Origin: Tunicatimonas sp964551335
GTDB lineage: Bacteria; Bacteroidota; Bacteroidia; Cytophagales; Cyclobacteriaceae
NCBI GenBank assembly: GCA_964551335.1
Contig: CAZKCO010000001.1
Location: forward strand, 124,001 to 188,000
Length of the DNA: 64,000 bases
Direction: 5' to 3'
The notes below the pieces were generated by a model. That model made no database searches, had not been told where the DNA came from, and worked only from the letters and a program-made list of their open reading frames with translations. This document shows positions 28,233-38,189 of this stretch, piece by piece. Made by a program: the position numbers and the translations under genes. The first letter of the stretch is position 1. Every line of letters begins with the position of its first letter.

Positions 28233-31200
28233 TTATTCTACCAGCGTAAAAGCCGCCCAGTAGTAAGGATCGTACTTCTCCCGCATCTGCTGCTGGGCAT
28301 TGCGGAATGCATCGCGGATGGGTAGCTTTTCTTGCAGGTAAAAGCGGTAGAAAAGCTGCATCATTTCCTGGGTTTCCTCATCAGGTACCTGCCACAGGCT
28401 CATGATCAGGTTTTTGGCTCCGGCCATTTTGAAGGCGCGTTGCAAGCCGTAGACTCCTTCGCTACCCTGTATTTGCCCTAAGCCGGTCTCGCAGGCCGAA
28501 AGCACTACTAGCTCAGTATTGGACAAGTTCATCTGTGAGACTTCGTAAGCAGTAAGGATGCCATCGTCCAGCCCTTCGGGAATCTTTTCTCCCAGCCAGG
28601 CGTGGTTGGCCCCGGCCATTAGCAGACCCGCCCGGCGTAACGGATCATCGGTGATACGGTATACCTGTTGCTGCTCATTGAGCGAAGCCACTAGCTCGTT
28701 ACGACGAAGGGTATCCTTGACATCGGGAAAGAAAAAGCCGTGGGTGGCAATGTGCAGGATGGTGGGCGAAGGGCTATCTTTGCCCAATTGCTTGAACTGT
28801 TCTTCCAGCGCTTCACTTCCGGTATACAACTCAGTAGGAATCGCTTGCTGCTCAAATTGCTCAGCAATGAAGTTTACTTCGGAAGCCGTACCCGGTAAAT
28901 AGTTTAACTCTTGATTACGCAGTGTTTCTTCGGGGACATAAGTAGAAGTAGTGCTGCGGAAGCCGCCGTTGCTTGCCATCGCCAGTAGTTCAGTAGTATC
29001 CGTATCGTAGTGAATGCCTCCGAAGAGGGTTGCACTCATATTGGATTGATCATCTTCGGCATCATCCAATGCGAGTAATCGGGTGCTGCTGAGTTGGTGC
29101 AACTGGTAGCGGTCCATTAGTAGCGAGTCTTCACCGTAAGGCAAAGCGGCAAACGCCACCTGATGTAAACGGCCGGAGGGTGAGAAGTAAACTGTTTCTA
29201 CATCCGAAAGTAAACTATCCAGCGGTTGCCAGATAAGATCGTAAAGAGCTTGACCTCTGCTTACGCTTTGGTTTACTAAATCTACTCCCCGACTGGTGTA
29301 GAGTGATTGAGCCAGTTCAGTACTATTGCTATTGATAAAGAGGCTATCTAGTTGAGCTTGGGTGCAGAGTTTGATCATTTGAGGGTATTGATCTTCAGGA
29401 CGCAATACCAAGGCTGCATAAAGTGTAGAATCAGTCCAAGCAGTATCATTTCTATATCGGAAAGAGATAAATTCAATGGATACTTCATGGGTTTTAAGTG
29501 CATGTTGTACATTTTTCCACCGCACTTGTAGAGCTGCTGACTGCTCACGGAAGGCGGATGCCCCCCGATTCAATTCTTTTTCCAGATCATTGGCAATTTT
29601 CTCTAATGAATCTGTACTGATATATCTTTCCTTGATTGGCAAATCATATAGCCGGGAAAGCTGATTTTTATATCCTAACCACTGCTCATATGATTGAAGC
29701 ATAGTACTATCTCCACTTTGCTTAATATTTTGCCGCATACCTATAGAAGACTGCAGTAACATGCCTTTGTTGATAAGAGTGTTGTTATAGCTCAAGTTAG
29801 TGAAAGCAGGATTCTCTGTTTTTCTTCTTAGGGCAAACGAATGATAATTTCTAAAATTAATTTCAATTGTTTGAAGATATTGTTTTTTCTCTTCTTCAGA
29901 GAGGCCAATAAATGATTGATTTAAATTGTGATAAATTATCTCATTAGCTTGTAAATATAATGATTCTGCCTTTGTGTACCACCCCATGAACTCATATAAT
30001 AGAGCAATGTTATTTAAGATTAATCCATAATCAGGATGGACTTTGCCCTGAGTACGTTCAGTAATTCGCAAAGCTTCTTTATACAATAATTTAGCCTCAT
30101 TGTAACGGCTCATGAATTGGTACAATATTGCTAGGTTACTTAACCTAGTTCTATAGCTAGGATGGTCTTTACCTTGTTTGCTTTCAATAATTTGTAATGC
30201 TTTTTTGTATAATGGTTCAGCGTCGTTGTAAAGACCTGCTGATTGAAGCGAATAGGCCAAGCCGTTTAAAATTCTTTCATAATAGGCATTGTCCTTAGCT
30301 TGATTACTTTCAATAATTTTCAATGCTTCTCCATATATTAGTACAGCTTTACTGTAATGTTTTATGAATTGATAGAGGGTTGCCAGATTACTTAAAATTG
30401 ACACATAGTTAGGATGAAGTTTTCCTAGAGAACGTTCCGTAATTTGTAAAGCTTCTTTATACAATAGTTCTGCTTCAGTGAAACGACCCATTAATCGATA
30501 TAATGCAGCTATATTATTCAGTCTTATTCCATATTCATTATGACCTTCACCTTTACTGTTTTTAGTGATCTGCAAAGCTTTCTTATACAATAGTTCTGCC
30601 TCACTATAGTAGCCCATATCTACATGTAATGCCGCCAATCCATTTAAAATTCCACCATAATCAGGATGAACTTTGCCTTGAGTACGTTCAGTAATGCGCA
30701 AAGCTTCTTTATACAATAATTCAGCCTCATTATAGTGCCCCATCAATCGCTTTACTTCAGCCAATGCGTGTAAATACCTTTTATAGTCAGGATGCATCTT
30801 ACCTTGTTTGCTTTCAATAATCTGAATTGCTTCCTTTAATAATGGTTCATATTTATAATAGTGACCTGTCTCAAAATAGAACAATATTAGTGCGTCTAAC
30901 CTATTTCTGTATTCTAAGTGTTCTTTTCCAAACATGTGCTCAGTAATTTGCAAAGCTTCTTGCAACAATGATTCAATTTCATTGTAGTAACCTAGCGAGT
31001 AAAATAAGTCTATCAAATTATCTAAACTTTTTTTATACAAAGGGCTTTTTTTACCTGCTACTTTCAAAATAATAATATCTTGCTCTAAGAAGAAAGGTAA
31101 TGCCTTTTCATATTCCTCTAAATACTCATACGACAGCCCTATCATATTAAGAACTTTCAAATAAATAGCCGTATCATAGCTCCCAACTTTTTCTTGTATA

Positions 31201-31811
31201 TTAGGTAAGACTTTTTCTAGTAAGATTGCTGATGATTGATAAGCTCGCGTGTCGAAAAAATCCAGTCCTTTTTGTAAGTCGTATTCCTCTAAGCGGATAG
31301 TGTCAGTAAGAAAGGTGAGGTTTGGCTTTTGTGTTTCTAGATAGGCCATTATTTCACCTAGAATGAAGTTGTCTGCCCACTGAGCTGCTGTCCAGCCGGT
31401 ATCTGCATTTTCTTCAGGATTATATTCTTTATCATCTACATTAATCCCTAAATCTTCGATTAAATACTTCAGTAACCCAAGTTTATTTTCACCTGCAGCA
31501 ATTCCCGTTAGGTTACCGTAGTAAGTAGTTTTTTGTTCATTAAGATAGATCACTCCCTTCTGGGTATAGTCGGCTCCTTGATCCACCAGGTATTTTACCA
31601 TATCTAGGCTATCCCGATAGGCAGCCCACATTAATGCTGTCGCTCCATTTTTATCAGCAGTATTAACATCTGCACCAGCTTCTACCAATTCCTTTACATT
31701 GGTAAAATCATTACTTTTAATGGCTTGAAGTAATGATTTTTCCGGTGTTTGGATACAAGCCGTAAGGGTAAGGAAATTAAGAAGAATAATTAGCGCAGGT
31801 CGGTGTAGCAT
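28233..31811 (-). CDS. Ankyrin-TPR-CHAT lipoprotein protease
   Basis: The 1192-residue protein begins with a lipobox (LTLTAC), so it should be membrane-anchored. Ankyrin repeats at about 28-160 (AGADVNTADKNGATALMWAA) are followed by about ten kinesin-light-chain-type TPR repeats of 42 residues at about 190-640 (YNEAELLYKEALRITERTQG). A C-terminal CHAT domain covers about 790-1192, with His at about 1024 (HIATHGFFF) and Cys at about 1107 (LSACETGLG). Two TPR units carry the same RITERTQGKVHPDYG segment and are nearly identical at DNA level (around 30040 and 30670), so repeat number may change by recombination. ANK plus TPR suggests recognition of a protein partner that triggers the protease. 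It is the upstream gene of a tandem CHAT pair. Confidence 0.92.
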   Translation of the reverse strand: MLHRPALIILLNFLTLTACIQTPEKSLLQAIKSNDFTNVKELVEAGADVNTADKNGATALMWAAYRDSLDMVKYLVDQGADYTQKGVIYLNEQKTTYYGNLTGIAAGENKLGLLKYLIEDLGINVDDKEYNPEENADTGWTAAQWADNFILGEIMAYLETQKPNLTFLTDTIRLEEYDLQKGLDFFDTRAYQSSAILLEKVLPNIQEKVGSYDTAIYLKVLNMIGLSYEYLEEYEKALPFFLEQDIIILKVAGKKSPLYKKSLDNLIDLFYSLGYYNEIESLLQEALQITEHMFGKEHLEYRNRLDALILFYFETGHYYKYEPLLKEAIQIIESKQGKMHPDYKRYLHALAEVKRLMGHYNEAELLYKEALRITERTQGKVHPDYGGILNGLAALHVDMGYYSEAELLYKKALQITKNSKGEGHNEYGIRLNNIAALYRLMGRFTEAELLYKEALQITERSLGKLHPNYVSILSNLATLYQFIKHYSKAVLIYGEALKIIESNQAKDNAYYERILNGLAYSLQSAGLYNDAEPLYKKALQIIESKQGKDHPSYRTRLSNLAILYQFMSRYNEAKLLYKEALRITERTQGKVHPDYGLILNNIALLYEFMGWYTKAESLYLQANEIIYHNLNQSFIGLSEEEKKQYLQTIEINFRNYHSFALRRKTENPAFTNLSYNNTLINKGMLLQSSIGMRQNIKQSGDSTMLQSYEQWLGYKNQLSRLYDLPIKERYISTDSLEKIANDLEKELNRGASAFREQSAALQVRWKNVQHALKTHEVSIEFISFRYRNDTAWTDSTLYAALVLRPEDQYPQMIKLCTQAQLDSLFINSNSTELAQSLYTSRGVDLVNQSVSRGQALYDLIWQPLDSLLSDVETVYFSPSGRLHQVAFAALPYGEDSLLMDRYQLHQLSSTRLLALDDAEDDQSNMSATLFGGIHYDTDTTELLAMASNGGFRSTTSTYVPEETLRNQELNYLPGTASEVNFIAEQFEQQAIPTELYTGSEALEEQFKQLGKDSPSPTILHIATHGFFFPDVKDTLRRNELVASLNEQQQVYRITDDPLRRAGLLMAGANHAWLGEKIPEGLDDGILTAYEVSQMNLSNTELVVLSACETGLGQIQGSEGVYGLQRAFKMAGAKNLIMSLWQVPDEETQEMMQLFYRFYLQEKLPIRDAFRNAQQQMREKYDPYYWAAFTLVE

Positions 31812-32397
31812 ACAGTAGTATAGTCAATTCTAGGCTTAAGAAAAGTATTTTTCCGGATAAATGCCAGCACAACGAGATAGCTGTAGTCTGTCCATCAAGG
31901 TTGGTACTAACCTTTGGAGTAGCACACCGAAACGTAGTTAACCGCCAATTTGTCAATTTGTCGGAAGAATTTCCCGTTTGGTGTGAAAAAAAACAGTACT
32001 GCTATTGAAAATAGCGACTTCAAAGGTCGTAGAGGCCCCTTATCCGATTTAGTGAGAGGAAAAATAGGGTTGGTGTGAAGCTCGTCAGTCTTCGAAAAGT
32101 TGTTGGGAGAAAGGGGACGAAATAGCTTTTTTATTAGCAAAATGTGAGTAATTTTATTTCCAGTTGCAAAAACAAAAGAGCCTATTCGGCTAAACTACCA
32201 ATAATTATTCTCAGCAGCACTTCGGACATCCACCCGTAAGCACTCTTTCTCAAGAAAATGAAAAAAGTTATCTAACCAGGGGTAACCTTTTATTCAACCG
32301 GTCATATACCAGTGAATTCAGATAGCAGCAGGGTCACTTAAACCTTGGGCTAGCCTGGAACTCGTACGCTTATTGTTTAACACTAACGCTCAAACCT
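31812..32397. other. 586-bp intergenic region between the CHAT operon and the envelope operon
   Basis: These genes are divergent, so both promoters should lie here. A minus-strand frame at 31907-32140 (77 codons) has no recognisable features and I do not call it. A putative ECF-type promoter for the plus-strand operon is at 32280-32306. Confidence 0.4.
32280..32306 (+). promoter_or_regulatory. Putative ECF-type promoter of the envelope operon
   Basis: GGGTAACCTTTT begins at 32280 and GGTCATA lies at 32300-32306, with the spacing common to the five sites. The six bases before it (AACCAG) are shared with the site at 57518 (AACCAA). It lies 92 bases before the first ATG of the nine-gene cluster. 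Confidence 0.55.
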
Positions 32398-32967
32398 ATG
32401 AGAAACCACGCACTTATTCTGTTACTATTCAGTTTGCTCATCTTTTCCTGCCAGGAAGACGAAGGCACAGAACCACCAGAAGAAACCTCCGGCGATCTGC
32501 AACCGGTCGCCAACAATGGGCTGATGGAGGCAACCATTGACGGAGAGCCCTTTTCTACCAGCCTGATTTCCGCCTCAGTTCTTATCAATACCGAAAACCC
32601 AGCCATAGATGTGGTTACCGTAGCGGGAGTATCAATTGTAGCTGGAGACACTACCATTGTAGGCATACAATTATACGATGACTACGAAAACCTGGAAGCT
32701 AACACTACCTATTCTTCCTCGTCTGCCGGAGTTTACCCAGGGGTAGGGGTTATCTACTCTCCTGGACTGTCTACGCAGCAAATTGCAGGCTTCGGCTCAG
32801 GCGAAATTACGTTTACTGTACTAGACAAATCGACTCAGAAAATATCGGGTGCTTTTCAGGCTTCCGGTGATCTTATTAACCTCAGCGACCCTGCTAACCA
32901 GGGTAATGCCACTTTCTCAATAGAAGGCACCTTTCAAGACGTCACTTTTGAGATGGTCAACCCTTAG
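32398..32967 (+). CDS. Lipoprotein resembling DUF6252 proteins
   Basis: This 189-residue lipoprotein (lipobox LIFSC) contains MEATIDGEPFSTS and later FGSGEITFTVLDKSTQKISGAFQ, the two hallmark stretches of Bacteroidota DUF6252-type lipoproteins, which are predicted beta-sandwiches. The function of the family is unknown. It is the first gene of a co-directional cluster running to 40387. Confidence 0.75.
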   Translation: MRNHALILLLFSLLIFSCQEDEGTEPPEETSGDLQPVANNGLMEATIDGEPFSTSLISASVLINTENPAIDVVTVAGVSIVAGDTTIVGIQLYDDYENLEANTTYSSSSAGVYPGVGVIYSPGLSTQQIAGFGSGEITFTVLDKSTQKISGAFQASGDLINLSDPANQGNATFSIEGTFQDVTFEMVNP

Positions 32968-33012
32968 CTTCCAAAGCATTTCTTAACATATCAACCATTT
33001 AACTAAAAAATC

Positions 33013-33666
33013 ATGAAATCCTACGTCGCACTAGTTGTTCTTATTTTATCGTATCTGGCCATTGGCTACTCAACAGTCTTCGCCCAGGGAGCCTTCTCAC
33101 TCAGCGCCGGGCCCAATTTTGCTACCTTGCAGTTCGCCACCGATGGTACTATCTCATTCTACGATGAAGATGGCTTGGATATTGGCTTGGCCCTGCCCAC
33201 ATCGATTACCGGTAGCTATATGTACGATCCGTTCTACTCCTCATTGACGGATGATGAATTCAATATTCATGCACTGCTTAGCGCCGCAGTGGGCGTGTAC
33301 GGGGGTTACCAGGCCGATAATTTCAAGCTGTATTTAGCGCTGGGCTACGGTGCCCTGCTAAGCTCCGAACCGTTCACCTATTCATTTAACGAAGAGTTTA
33401 ACTTAACTGATGATCTGAACGATCATATGAAGTCTAGCTTCTACGCTCGCTTCGGGGCTAGCTACCAGAAATTTGGGCTGCGGATCATGTCAATGAGCGA
33501 TCTGCTGCAGGTCTTCGGCACCTATGATCTTACTGAAAAGCTCTTTGCTGGGGCCGGATACCGCCGGGTACTTAACGGAATTGATGGACTGCCCTTATCC
33601 GGATTAAGTATTCCCGGACTACAGAAGTTTGATGGGTTCCAGGCGACCATCGGAGTCAAGCTCTGA
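33013..33666 (+). CDS. Outer-membrane beta-barrel-like protein
   Basis: The 217-residue protein has a signal peptide (MKSYVALVVLILSYLAIGYS..FAQ) and then alternating hydrophobic beta strands with Gly/aromatic ends (LSAGPNFATLQF, KLYLALGYGALL, LFAGAGYRRV), ending in FQATIGVKL, as in outer-membrane barrels of eight or so strands. The terminal residue is Leu rather than the usual Phe. Function within the envelope cluster is unknown. It starts 45 bp after the lipoprotein gene. Confidence 0.75.
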   Translation: MKSYVALVVLILSYLAIGYSTVFAQGAFSLSAGPNFATLQFATDGTISFYDEDGLDIGLALPTSITGSYMYDPFYSSLTDDEFNIHALLSAAVGVYGGYQADNFKLYLALGYGALLSSEPFTYSFNEEFNLTDDLNDHMKSSFYARFGASYQKFGLRIMSMSDLLQVFGTYDLTEKLFAGAGYRRVLNGIDGLPLSGLSIPGLQKFDGFQATIGVKL

Positions 33667-33715
33667 CCCTAACTCAATAAAGATTTATTTACAAACAATT
33701 TAACCATTCTTGACT

Positions 33716-34243
33716 ATGAAAAAGATCGCTTTAATAACGGCTGTATTAGCCTGCCTCTATACGCTTCCCAGCCAGGGGCAGATGATGTACGAAAAGGGGG
33801 ATGTTCTGGTTAATACCGGGCTAGGCCTGGGCTCTAGTGTCTACGGAAGTCTCTCGCTAAACGGTAGCGTGGAGTTCTTTGTTAACGAAGAACTGTCTAT
33901 CGGTGGTGCTATTGGCTACTCCGGCTATAACCGGAATTATATCTTTAGCGACCCCCTACGGGTCAATGTATTCTTCTTTGGCCCCCGGGGCTCCTTCCAC
34001 TTTGCCGATGCGCTGGACATAGAAAACGAAGCACTGGATCTTTATGCTGGGGCCTTCATTGGCTTTGGGATCACAACAGTTTCTTACCGTGGTGAGCGGT
34101 ACAGTGGCTATAACGATATCAACGATTTTGGGTACGACATCTTCGGAGGAGTGCGCTACCAGTTCAACCCGAAAGTTGCCGCTTACGGCGAGTTAGGGCT
34201 TGGCGTTTCCATCCTACAAATGGGAGTCAGCTTTAAGCTGTAG
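33716..34243 (+). CDS. Small outer-membrane beta-barrel protein
   Basis: I choose the ATG at 33716 (a TTG six bases earlier is in frame). The 175-residue product has a signal peptide (MKKIALITAVLACLYTLPSQGQ) and reads as an eight-stranded barrel: VLVNTGLGLGSSVYG, FFVNEELSIGGAIGYSGYN, LYAGAFIGFGI, VRYQFNPKVAAYGELGLG, ending MGVSFKL. It resembles small porin-like or OmpW/OprH-type barrels in shape only. Confidence 0.75.
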   Translation: MKKIALITAVLACLYTLPSQGQMMYEKGDVLVNTGLGLGSSVYGSLSLNGSVEFFVNEELSIGGAIGYSGYNRNYIFSDPLRVNVFFFGPRGSFHFADALDIENEALDLYAGAFIGFGITTVSYRGERYSGYNDINDFGYDIFGGVRYQFNPKVAAYGELGLGVSILQMGVSFKL

Positions 34244-34285
34244 TCAGCAACCAATCCTATTGTCGAAAGCTTTCAACCTTTCCTT

Positions 34286-35467
34286 ATGAATAGTCTAAAA
34301 ACAAGTGTGCTGATCCTTATGCTACTGAACACCTTCTCTCTTCGGGGACAAACCCCGGAAACGGATGTGCAGGAGATACTGCAAAAACTGGACGCTGGTG
34401 AACCGGTGGAGAATATGGTGATCAACCTGGGGGATATTAACTTCCGGTTTGGTACTGCCGAATTAGAACCTCAGGCAACAGACTATCTGAATCAGGTGGT
34501 TGACCTGATGCGCAAAGCTCCCAATATTGAACTCTACATCCAGGGTTACACGGATAACATTGGAAGCGAAGAGTTTAACAAGCAGTTATCCTCTAATCGC
34601 GCCCAGAACGTACAGATGTACCTGGAGGAGAAAGGGGTTGAAGCAGACCGGCTGATCAGCGAAGGATTTGGGAGCAGCAAACCCATTGCCGATAATAGCA
34701 CCTCCGAAGGAAGAGCTAGGAACCGTAGAGTAGAAATGGAGGTATTCAAACCCGAGGCCGTGGAGACCATTCAGGATATTATCGTACTGACTAACCGCAA
34801 GCGAATTGGCTCGGTCGTAATTGACTATGATGAAGAAGCGGTACGCTACCAACAGTTCACCAACGATGATACGCTGGCCGTATCCACCGCAAAAGTGGAC
34901 ACCATCTACTTTTCTGATGGTACCATCAAGGCTTTTCCCAAGCCGGTTAAAGAAAAATTTGATTTTGCGAAGTGGTGGAGTGATAACGTTCCCATCTTTA
35001 AAACTTCCGAGGCCTTCCATCGGGGAAATTTCGTGGTCGGCCTAGGAGTCGGAGTCAACAACATTGGCATTGGCTACAGCGATCATCAGGTAAGTATTCC
35101 ACCCGTGATGTTCATCGCCGAGCTTCCGGTCGCCTATAATGTGGGAGTGGGAGTTACCGCCGGGGCTATGCACTGGGCACCGCAGGAAACCGAGAATATC
35201 AACTATATGTACTACGCTGTCAGCACCCGAGTAGCGTATCATTTCAACCTGGGAAAAAAGCTGGATATATATACCGGCGTAGCCTTAACCGGCCGACAAA
35301 TTACTGTAACCAACTCTGAGGTAAGTATCAGCCGACAAGAAATTGACCCCGGATTACTGCTAGGAGTGCGCTACTATCTGAACAATACCTTCGGATTCTT
35401 CGGAGAGATTGGCGATGAAAACGTAGCCTATCCTAAAGTTGGCTTAGCAATCAAATTTGGAAATTAA
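34286..35467 (+). CDS. OmpA-family protein with C-terminal beta-barrel-like region
   Basis: The 393-residue protein has a signal peptide (ILMLLNTFSLRGQ). An OmpA peptidoglycan-binding domain spans about 45-150 (NFRFGTAELEPQATDYL, YIQGYTDNIGSEEFNKQL, LSSNRAQNVQMYL, GRARNRRVEME), with the Asp and Arg residues that hold diaminopimelate. The C-terminal half (about 240-393) reads as beta-barrel strands (VVGLGVGVNNIGIGY, YNVGVGVTAGAMHW). The order, OmpA domain before the barrel, is the reverse of classical OmpA. It should tether the outer membrane to the cell wall. Confidence 0.85.
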   Translation: MNSLKTSVLILMLLNTFSLRGQTPETDVQEILQKLDAGEPVENMVINLGDINFRFGTAELEPQATDYLNQVVDLMRKAPNIELYIQGYTDNIGSEEFNKQLSSNRAQNVQMYLEEKGVEADRLISEGFGSSKPIADNSTSEGRARNRRVEMEVFKPEAVETIQDIIVLTNRKRIGSVVIDYDEEAVRYQQFTNDDTLAVSTAKVDTIYFSDGTIKAFPKPVKEKFDFAKWWSDNVPIFKTSEAFHRGNFVVGLGVGVNNIGIGYSDHQVSIPPVMFIAELPVAYNVGVGVTAGAMHWAPQETENINYMYYAVSTRVAYHFNLGKKLDIYTGVALTGRQITVTNSEVSISRQEIDPGLLLGVRYYLNNTFGFFGEIGDENVAYPKVGLAIKFGN

Positions 35468-35482
35468 TACACAATTAGACCT

Positions 35483-36064
35483 ATGAAGAATTTAATCATG
35501 CTGCTGGCAGTAACTGTTTTTCTAGCTTCCTGCCACGAGGACCACTCCGATCTAATACCTGGTCAGGACTTCATTCCTCCAGAAATCCTGGAAGAAATCA
35601 AGGCGAATGGGCAGCCTATTTTTGAAGGCCTAAATCCGCCTGAAGTAGTTGGTACTTTTCGCGCGTCACCGCTTACTTTAGTTGCGAGCAACTTCGATGA
35701 TGCTGACCGACCAGGAAAAGTATTTGGAGCATTAACTATAGACTTTTTTGACTATGACCCTGATGAACTAACCCTTAAAGTCAATATAGAACAAGGCGGT
35801 TCAGGTGGTGATGGCTTAGGAAGTTTCATCTCTGGTCAAGGAAATGATTTTACGATTTACGTCAGATTAGAAAGAGAAGTTGGTGGTACAAAAACCCTTC
35901 AGACACGAGTTTACTCTGGTACACTAGTAAATGGAGGAATAAGTAATCTTTTCGAGTCCCTTTTTATGATAGATGATGGGGGCGATCCAAATAATAACCT
36001 AATCGATGTTGGACATGGGAGACTCTTCGAGGATGGTGATGGGTTCTCTGAAAAAATACGATAA
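35483..36064 (+). CDS. Lipoprotein of unknown function
   Basis: The 193-residue lipoprotein (lipobox FLASC at residues 13-17) has a short linker rich in Pro/Glu, then a beta-rich domain with ALTIDFFDYDPDELTLKV and a Gly-rich QGGSGGDGLG loop. I do not recognise the family. It starts 15 bp after the OmpA-like gene, so co-transcription is likely. Confidence 0.7.
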   Translation: MKNLIMLLAVTVFLASCHEDHSDLIPGQDFIPPEILEEIKANGQPIFEGLNPPEVVGTFRASPLTLVASNFDDADRPGKVFGALTIDFFDYDPDELTLKVNIEQGGSGGDGLGSFISGQGNDFTIYVRLEREVGGTKTLQTRVYSGTLVNGGISNLFESLFMIDDGGDPNNNLIDVGHGRLFEDGDGFSEKIR

Positions 36065-36166
36065 AGCTATATGAATAACCCTTCTTTGCTTTTTTTGAAA
36101 CCCATGGAAAGAATTTTCTAGTCAGCCTGTACCAAGAAAATCCTTGAACGGAATAATTACACAATT

Positions 36167-37081
36167 ATGAAATTATCTGACATATTATACAGTGGGATTA
36201 TACTCATCATTTTATCTTCATGTATTGAAGACGATGGCCCCTCCATGCTACCGGCTCCAGCTAACTTAAGAGCTAGCGACGATTATGCACTTACGATTGA
36301 ACTGGACTGGGATGAAGTAGCGGGCGCGGAATCCTATAAGATATTCCGTCGGGAGTATCTATCTGTTGACGACTCGTTAGCCGAAGTTGGCCAGTCAGAG
36401 ATGGCATTCTTTATCGATTTGGATGTTGAATCTAATACCTCTTATGAGTACTACGTAACCGCCTATAATGGAGTAACCGGAACACCTTCGGATACAGTCA
36501 TAGGTACTACCCGGCGGGTCACTACCGAAGAAGCCTTTGACGTGCTGGCAGAATTTACTGAAGGTGAGTCCTATGAGTCACCAAATATATATCAATTAAG
36601 TGATGTTATTCAAACTGTCATAGATGAGCAAGCTCAAGCATCGGCTGACCTGGTATTTCTGATTGATAATACCGGAAGCATGAGCGATGATATCAGACAG
36701 ATTCAGATCAACCTGAATGAAATTATTGATGCTCTACCCGCTGGAGTCCGGGTAGGGGTTGCCGAATACGGCGACAATAACGAAGATCCCGATAATTGGT
36801 ACGAATCAACTCCTTTAACTACGAACCTGGACTTTATTAAGGATTACATCAATGCCATCTGGGTAAGTGACGGAGGGGATATACCCGAATCAGTATACGA
36901 CGGCCTTTATCGGACTATCGACGAAATGAACTGGAGTTCTTCCGTACAGAAAATGATTATCGTTATCGGTGATGCACCACCTCTGGAAGGTATTTACTCC
37001 AATCATACGCTCAAGGAAGTGGTCGACAAAGCCAATGAAGCCAATATTGTTACCAATCTTTATCCTATTCTTGTTTACTAA
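36167..37081 (+). CDS. Lipoprotein with fibronectin-III and von Willebrand A domains
   Basis: The 304-residue protein has a lipobox (IILSSC). A fibronectin type III domain spans about 28-118 (PAPANLRAS, LDWDEVAGAESYKIFR, SYEYYVTAYN) and a VWA domain spans about 160-304, with MIDAS DNTGSMS (LVFLIDNTGSMSDDI), the Thr loop and GDAPPL. VWA domains bind metal and a protein ligand, so this is probably a surface adhesion or assembly factor. The gene sits between another lipoprotein and the beta-helix gene. Confidence 0.85.
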   Translation: MKLSDILYSGIILIILSSCIEDDGPSMLPAPANLRASDDYALTIELDWDEVAGAESYKIFRREYLSVDDSLAEVGQSEMAFFIDLDVESNTSYEYYVTAYNGVTGTPSDTVIGTTRRVTTEEAFDVLAEFTEGESYESPNIYQLSDVIQTVIDEQAQASADLVFLIDNTGSMSDDIRQIQINLNEIIDALPAGVRVGVAEYGDNNEDPDNWYESTPLTTNLDFIKDYINAIWVSDGGDIPESVYDGLYRTIDEMNWSSSVQKMIIVIGDAPPLEGIYSNHTLKEVVDKANEANIVTNLYPILVY

Positions 37082-37096
37082 AATTCACAAATAATC

Positions 37097-38182
37097 ATGA
37101 GAACACTATTTTACTTTCTTACTACTTTTCTAATTTTCGGTTTGTCCCAGTCTTACGCGAAAGTAATACGGGTTGACAATAATGAAGGAGCGTCCGCTGA
37201 TTATGTCAAATTACAGGACGCTATTAACAATGCCGAAGAAGGCGACTCAATCTACATAGTTGGTTCGCCTAATATCTACGATAGAAATGACCGAGGTACT
37301 GCTATTGAAATAAGACTGAACAAACAGGTTACTTTAATAGGGCCCGGTTACTTTTTGGGTGAAAATGAACAGACTCAAGTCAAGAATCAAACGGCAAAAG
37401 TATACCGAATCAACATTGGGGAGGGAGCCGATGGGGCAGTACTGACTGGGCTAGATATAAATATCAACTCAAACAGTTACGTAAATATCAATGCCGAACG
37501 ATTCGACGGTAGTCGTGGTAGTGAAGGGCCCAGCAATATTAAGTTATTCCGAAACAGTATGGAATTAATCTATGTCGTTAACGCCCGCAATACACTGATT
37601 ACTCAAAATTATTTTGGGAGTCAAAATTATCCGATATACCTGTATGCCAATGCCAGTAGTTCTGTAATAACTAATAATATAATTATTACCTCTAACACAA
37701 TATCAATCTACGGCCGGGATAATGTTGAACTAGTTAATACGGTAATTAGCAACAATACATTAAGCCATCGTATTTACACGGTGAACGGCGCTACCATTCA
37801 AAACAACATTTTTATCAGTGGCGGATTTTACGATAGTGATAATAACAATGTGAAAAACAACTTATTTACTACAACTCAAGATGCAGTAGTAGAGGAACGT
37901 TCAACCGGAAACAGTTTCTCAAATAATATTTTCAGCGCTGTTCAGGCAAATATATTTGTAGTGCCGGACCCTTCGGTCGATAATCAGTATCAGTTAGCCA
38001 GTGATTCTCCGGCCACTGGTCAGGGAATTGAAGGTGAAAATTTAGGTGCTTTTGGTGGACTATCACCCTATAAGTTATCGGGTCTGCCAGCTATTCCCTC
38101 TATATACGATCTCACCACTAGCGGCGTAGGCTCACCGGCTGCGGGTATGCCCGTACAAGTCAAAGTTAAATCTCATAACTAG
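37097..38182 (+). CDS. Right-handed parallel beta-helix surface protein
   Basis: The 361-residue protein has a signal peptide (MRTLFYFLTTFLIFGLSQSYA). It then shows LQDAINNAEEGDSIYIVGS, the classic entry strand of pectate-lyase-like helices, and many short N-rich rungs (NNIIITSNTISIYG, ISNNTLSHRIY, NNIFISGGF). Catalytic residues of a lyase are not recognisable, so I call only the fold. A typical ASPATGQG-type ending (DSPATGQGIEGENLGAFGG) is present, as in other Bacteroidota helices. Confidence 0.82.
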   Translation: MRTLFYFLTTFLIFGLSQSYAKVIRVDNNEGASADYVKLQDAINNAEEGDSIYIVGSPNIYDRNDRGTAIEIRLNKQVTLIGPGYFLGENEQTQVKNQTAKVYRINIGEGADGAVLTGLDININSNSYVNINAERFDGSRGSEGPSNIKLFRNSMELIYVVNARNTLITQNYFGSQNYPIYLYANASSSVITNNIIITSNTISIYGRDNVELVNTVISNNTLSHRIYTVNGATIQNNIFISGGFYDSDNNNVKNNLFTTTQDAVVEERSTGNSFSNNIFSAVQANIFVVPDPSVDNQYQLASDSPATGQGIEGENLGAFGGLSPYKLSGLPAIPSIYDLTTSGVGSPAAGMPVQVKVKSHN

Positions 38183-38189
38183 GAAGGTC

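Noticed and set aside
31907..32140. 77-codon minus-strand frame in the 32-kb intergenic gap
   Set aside because: No signal, domain or conserved context; the composition looks like non-coding DNA.
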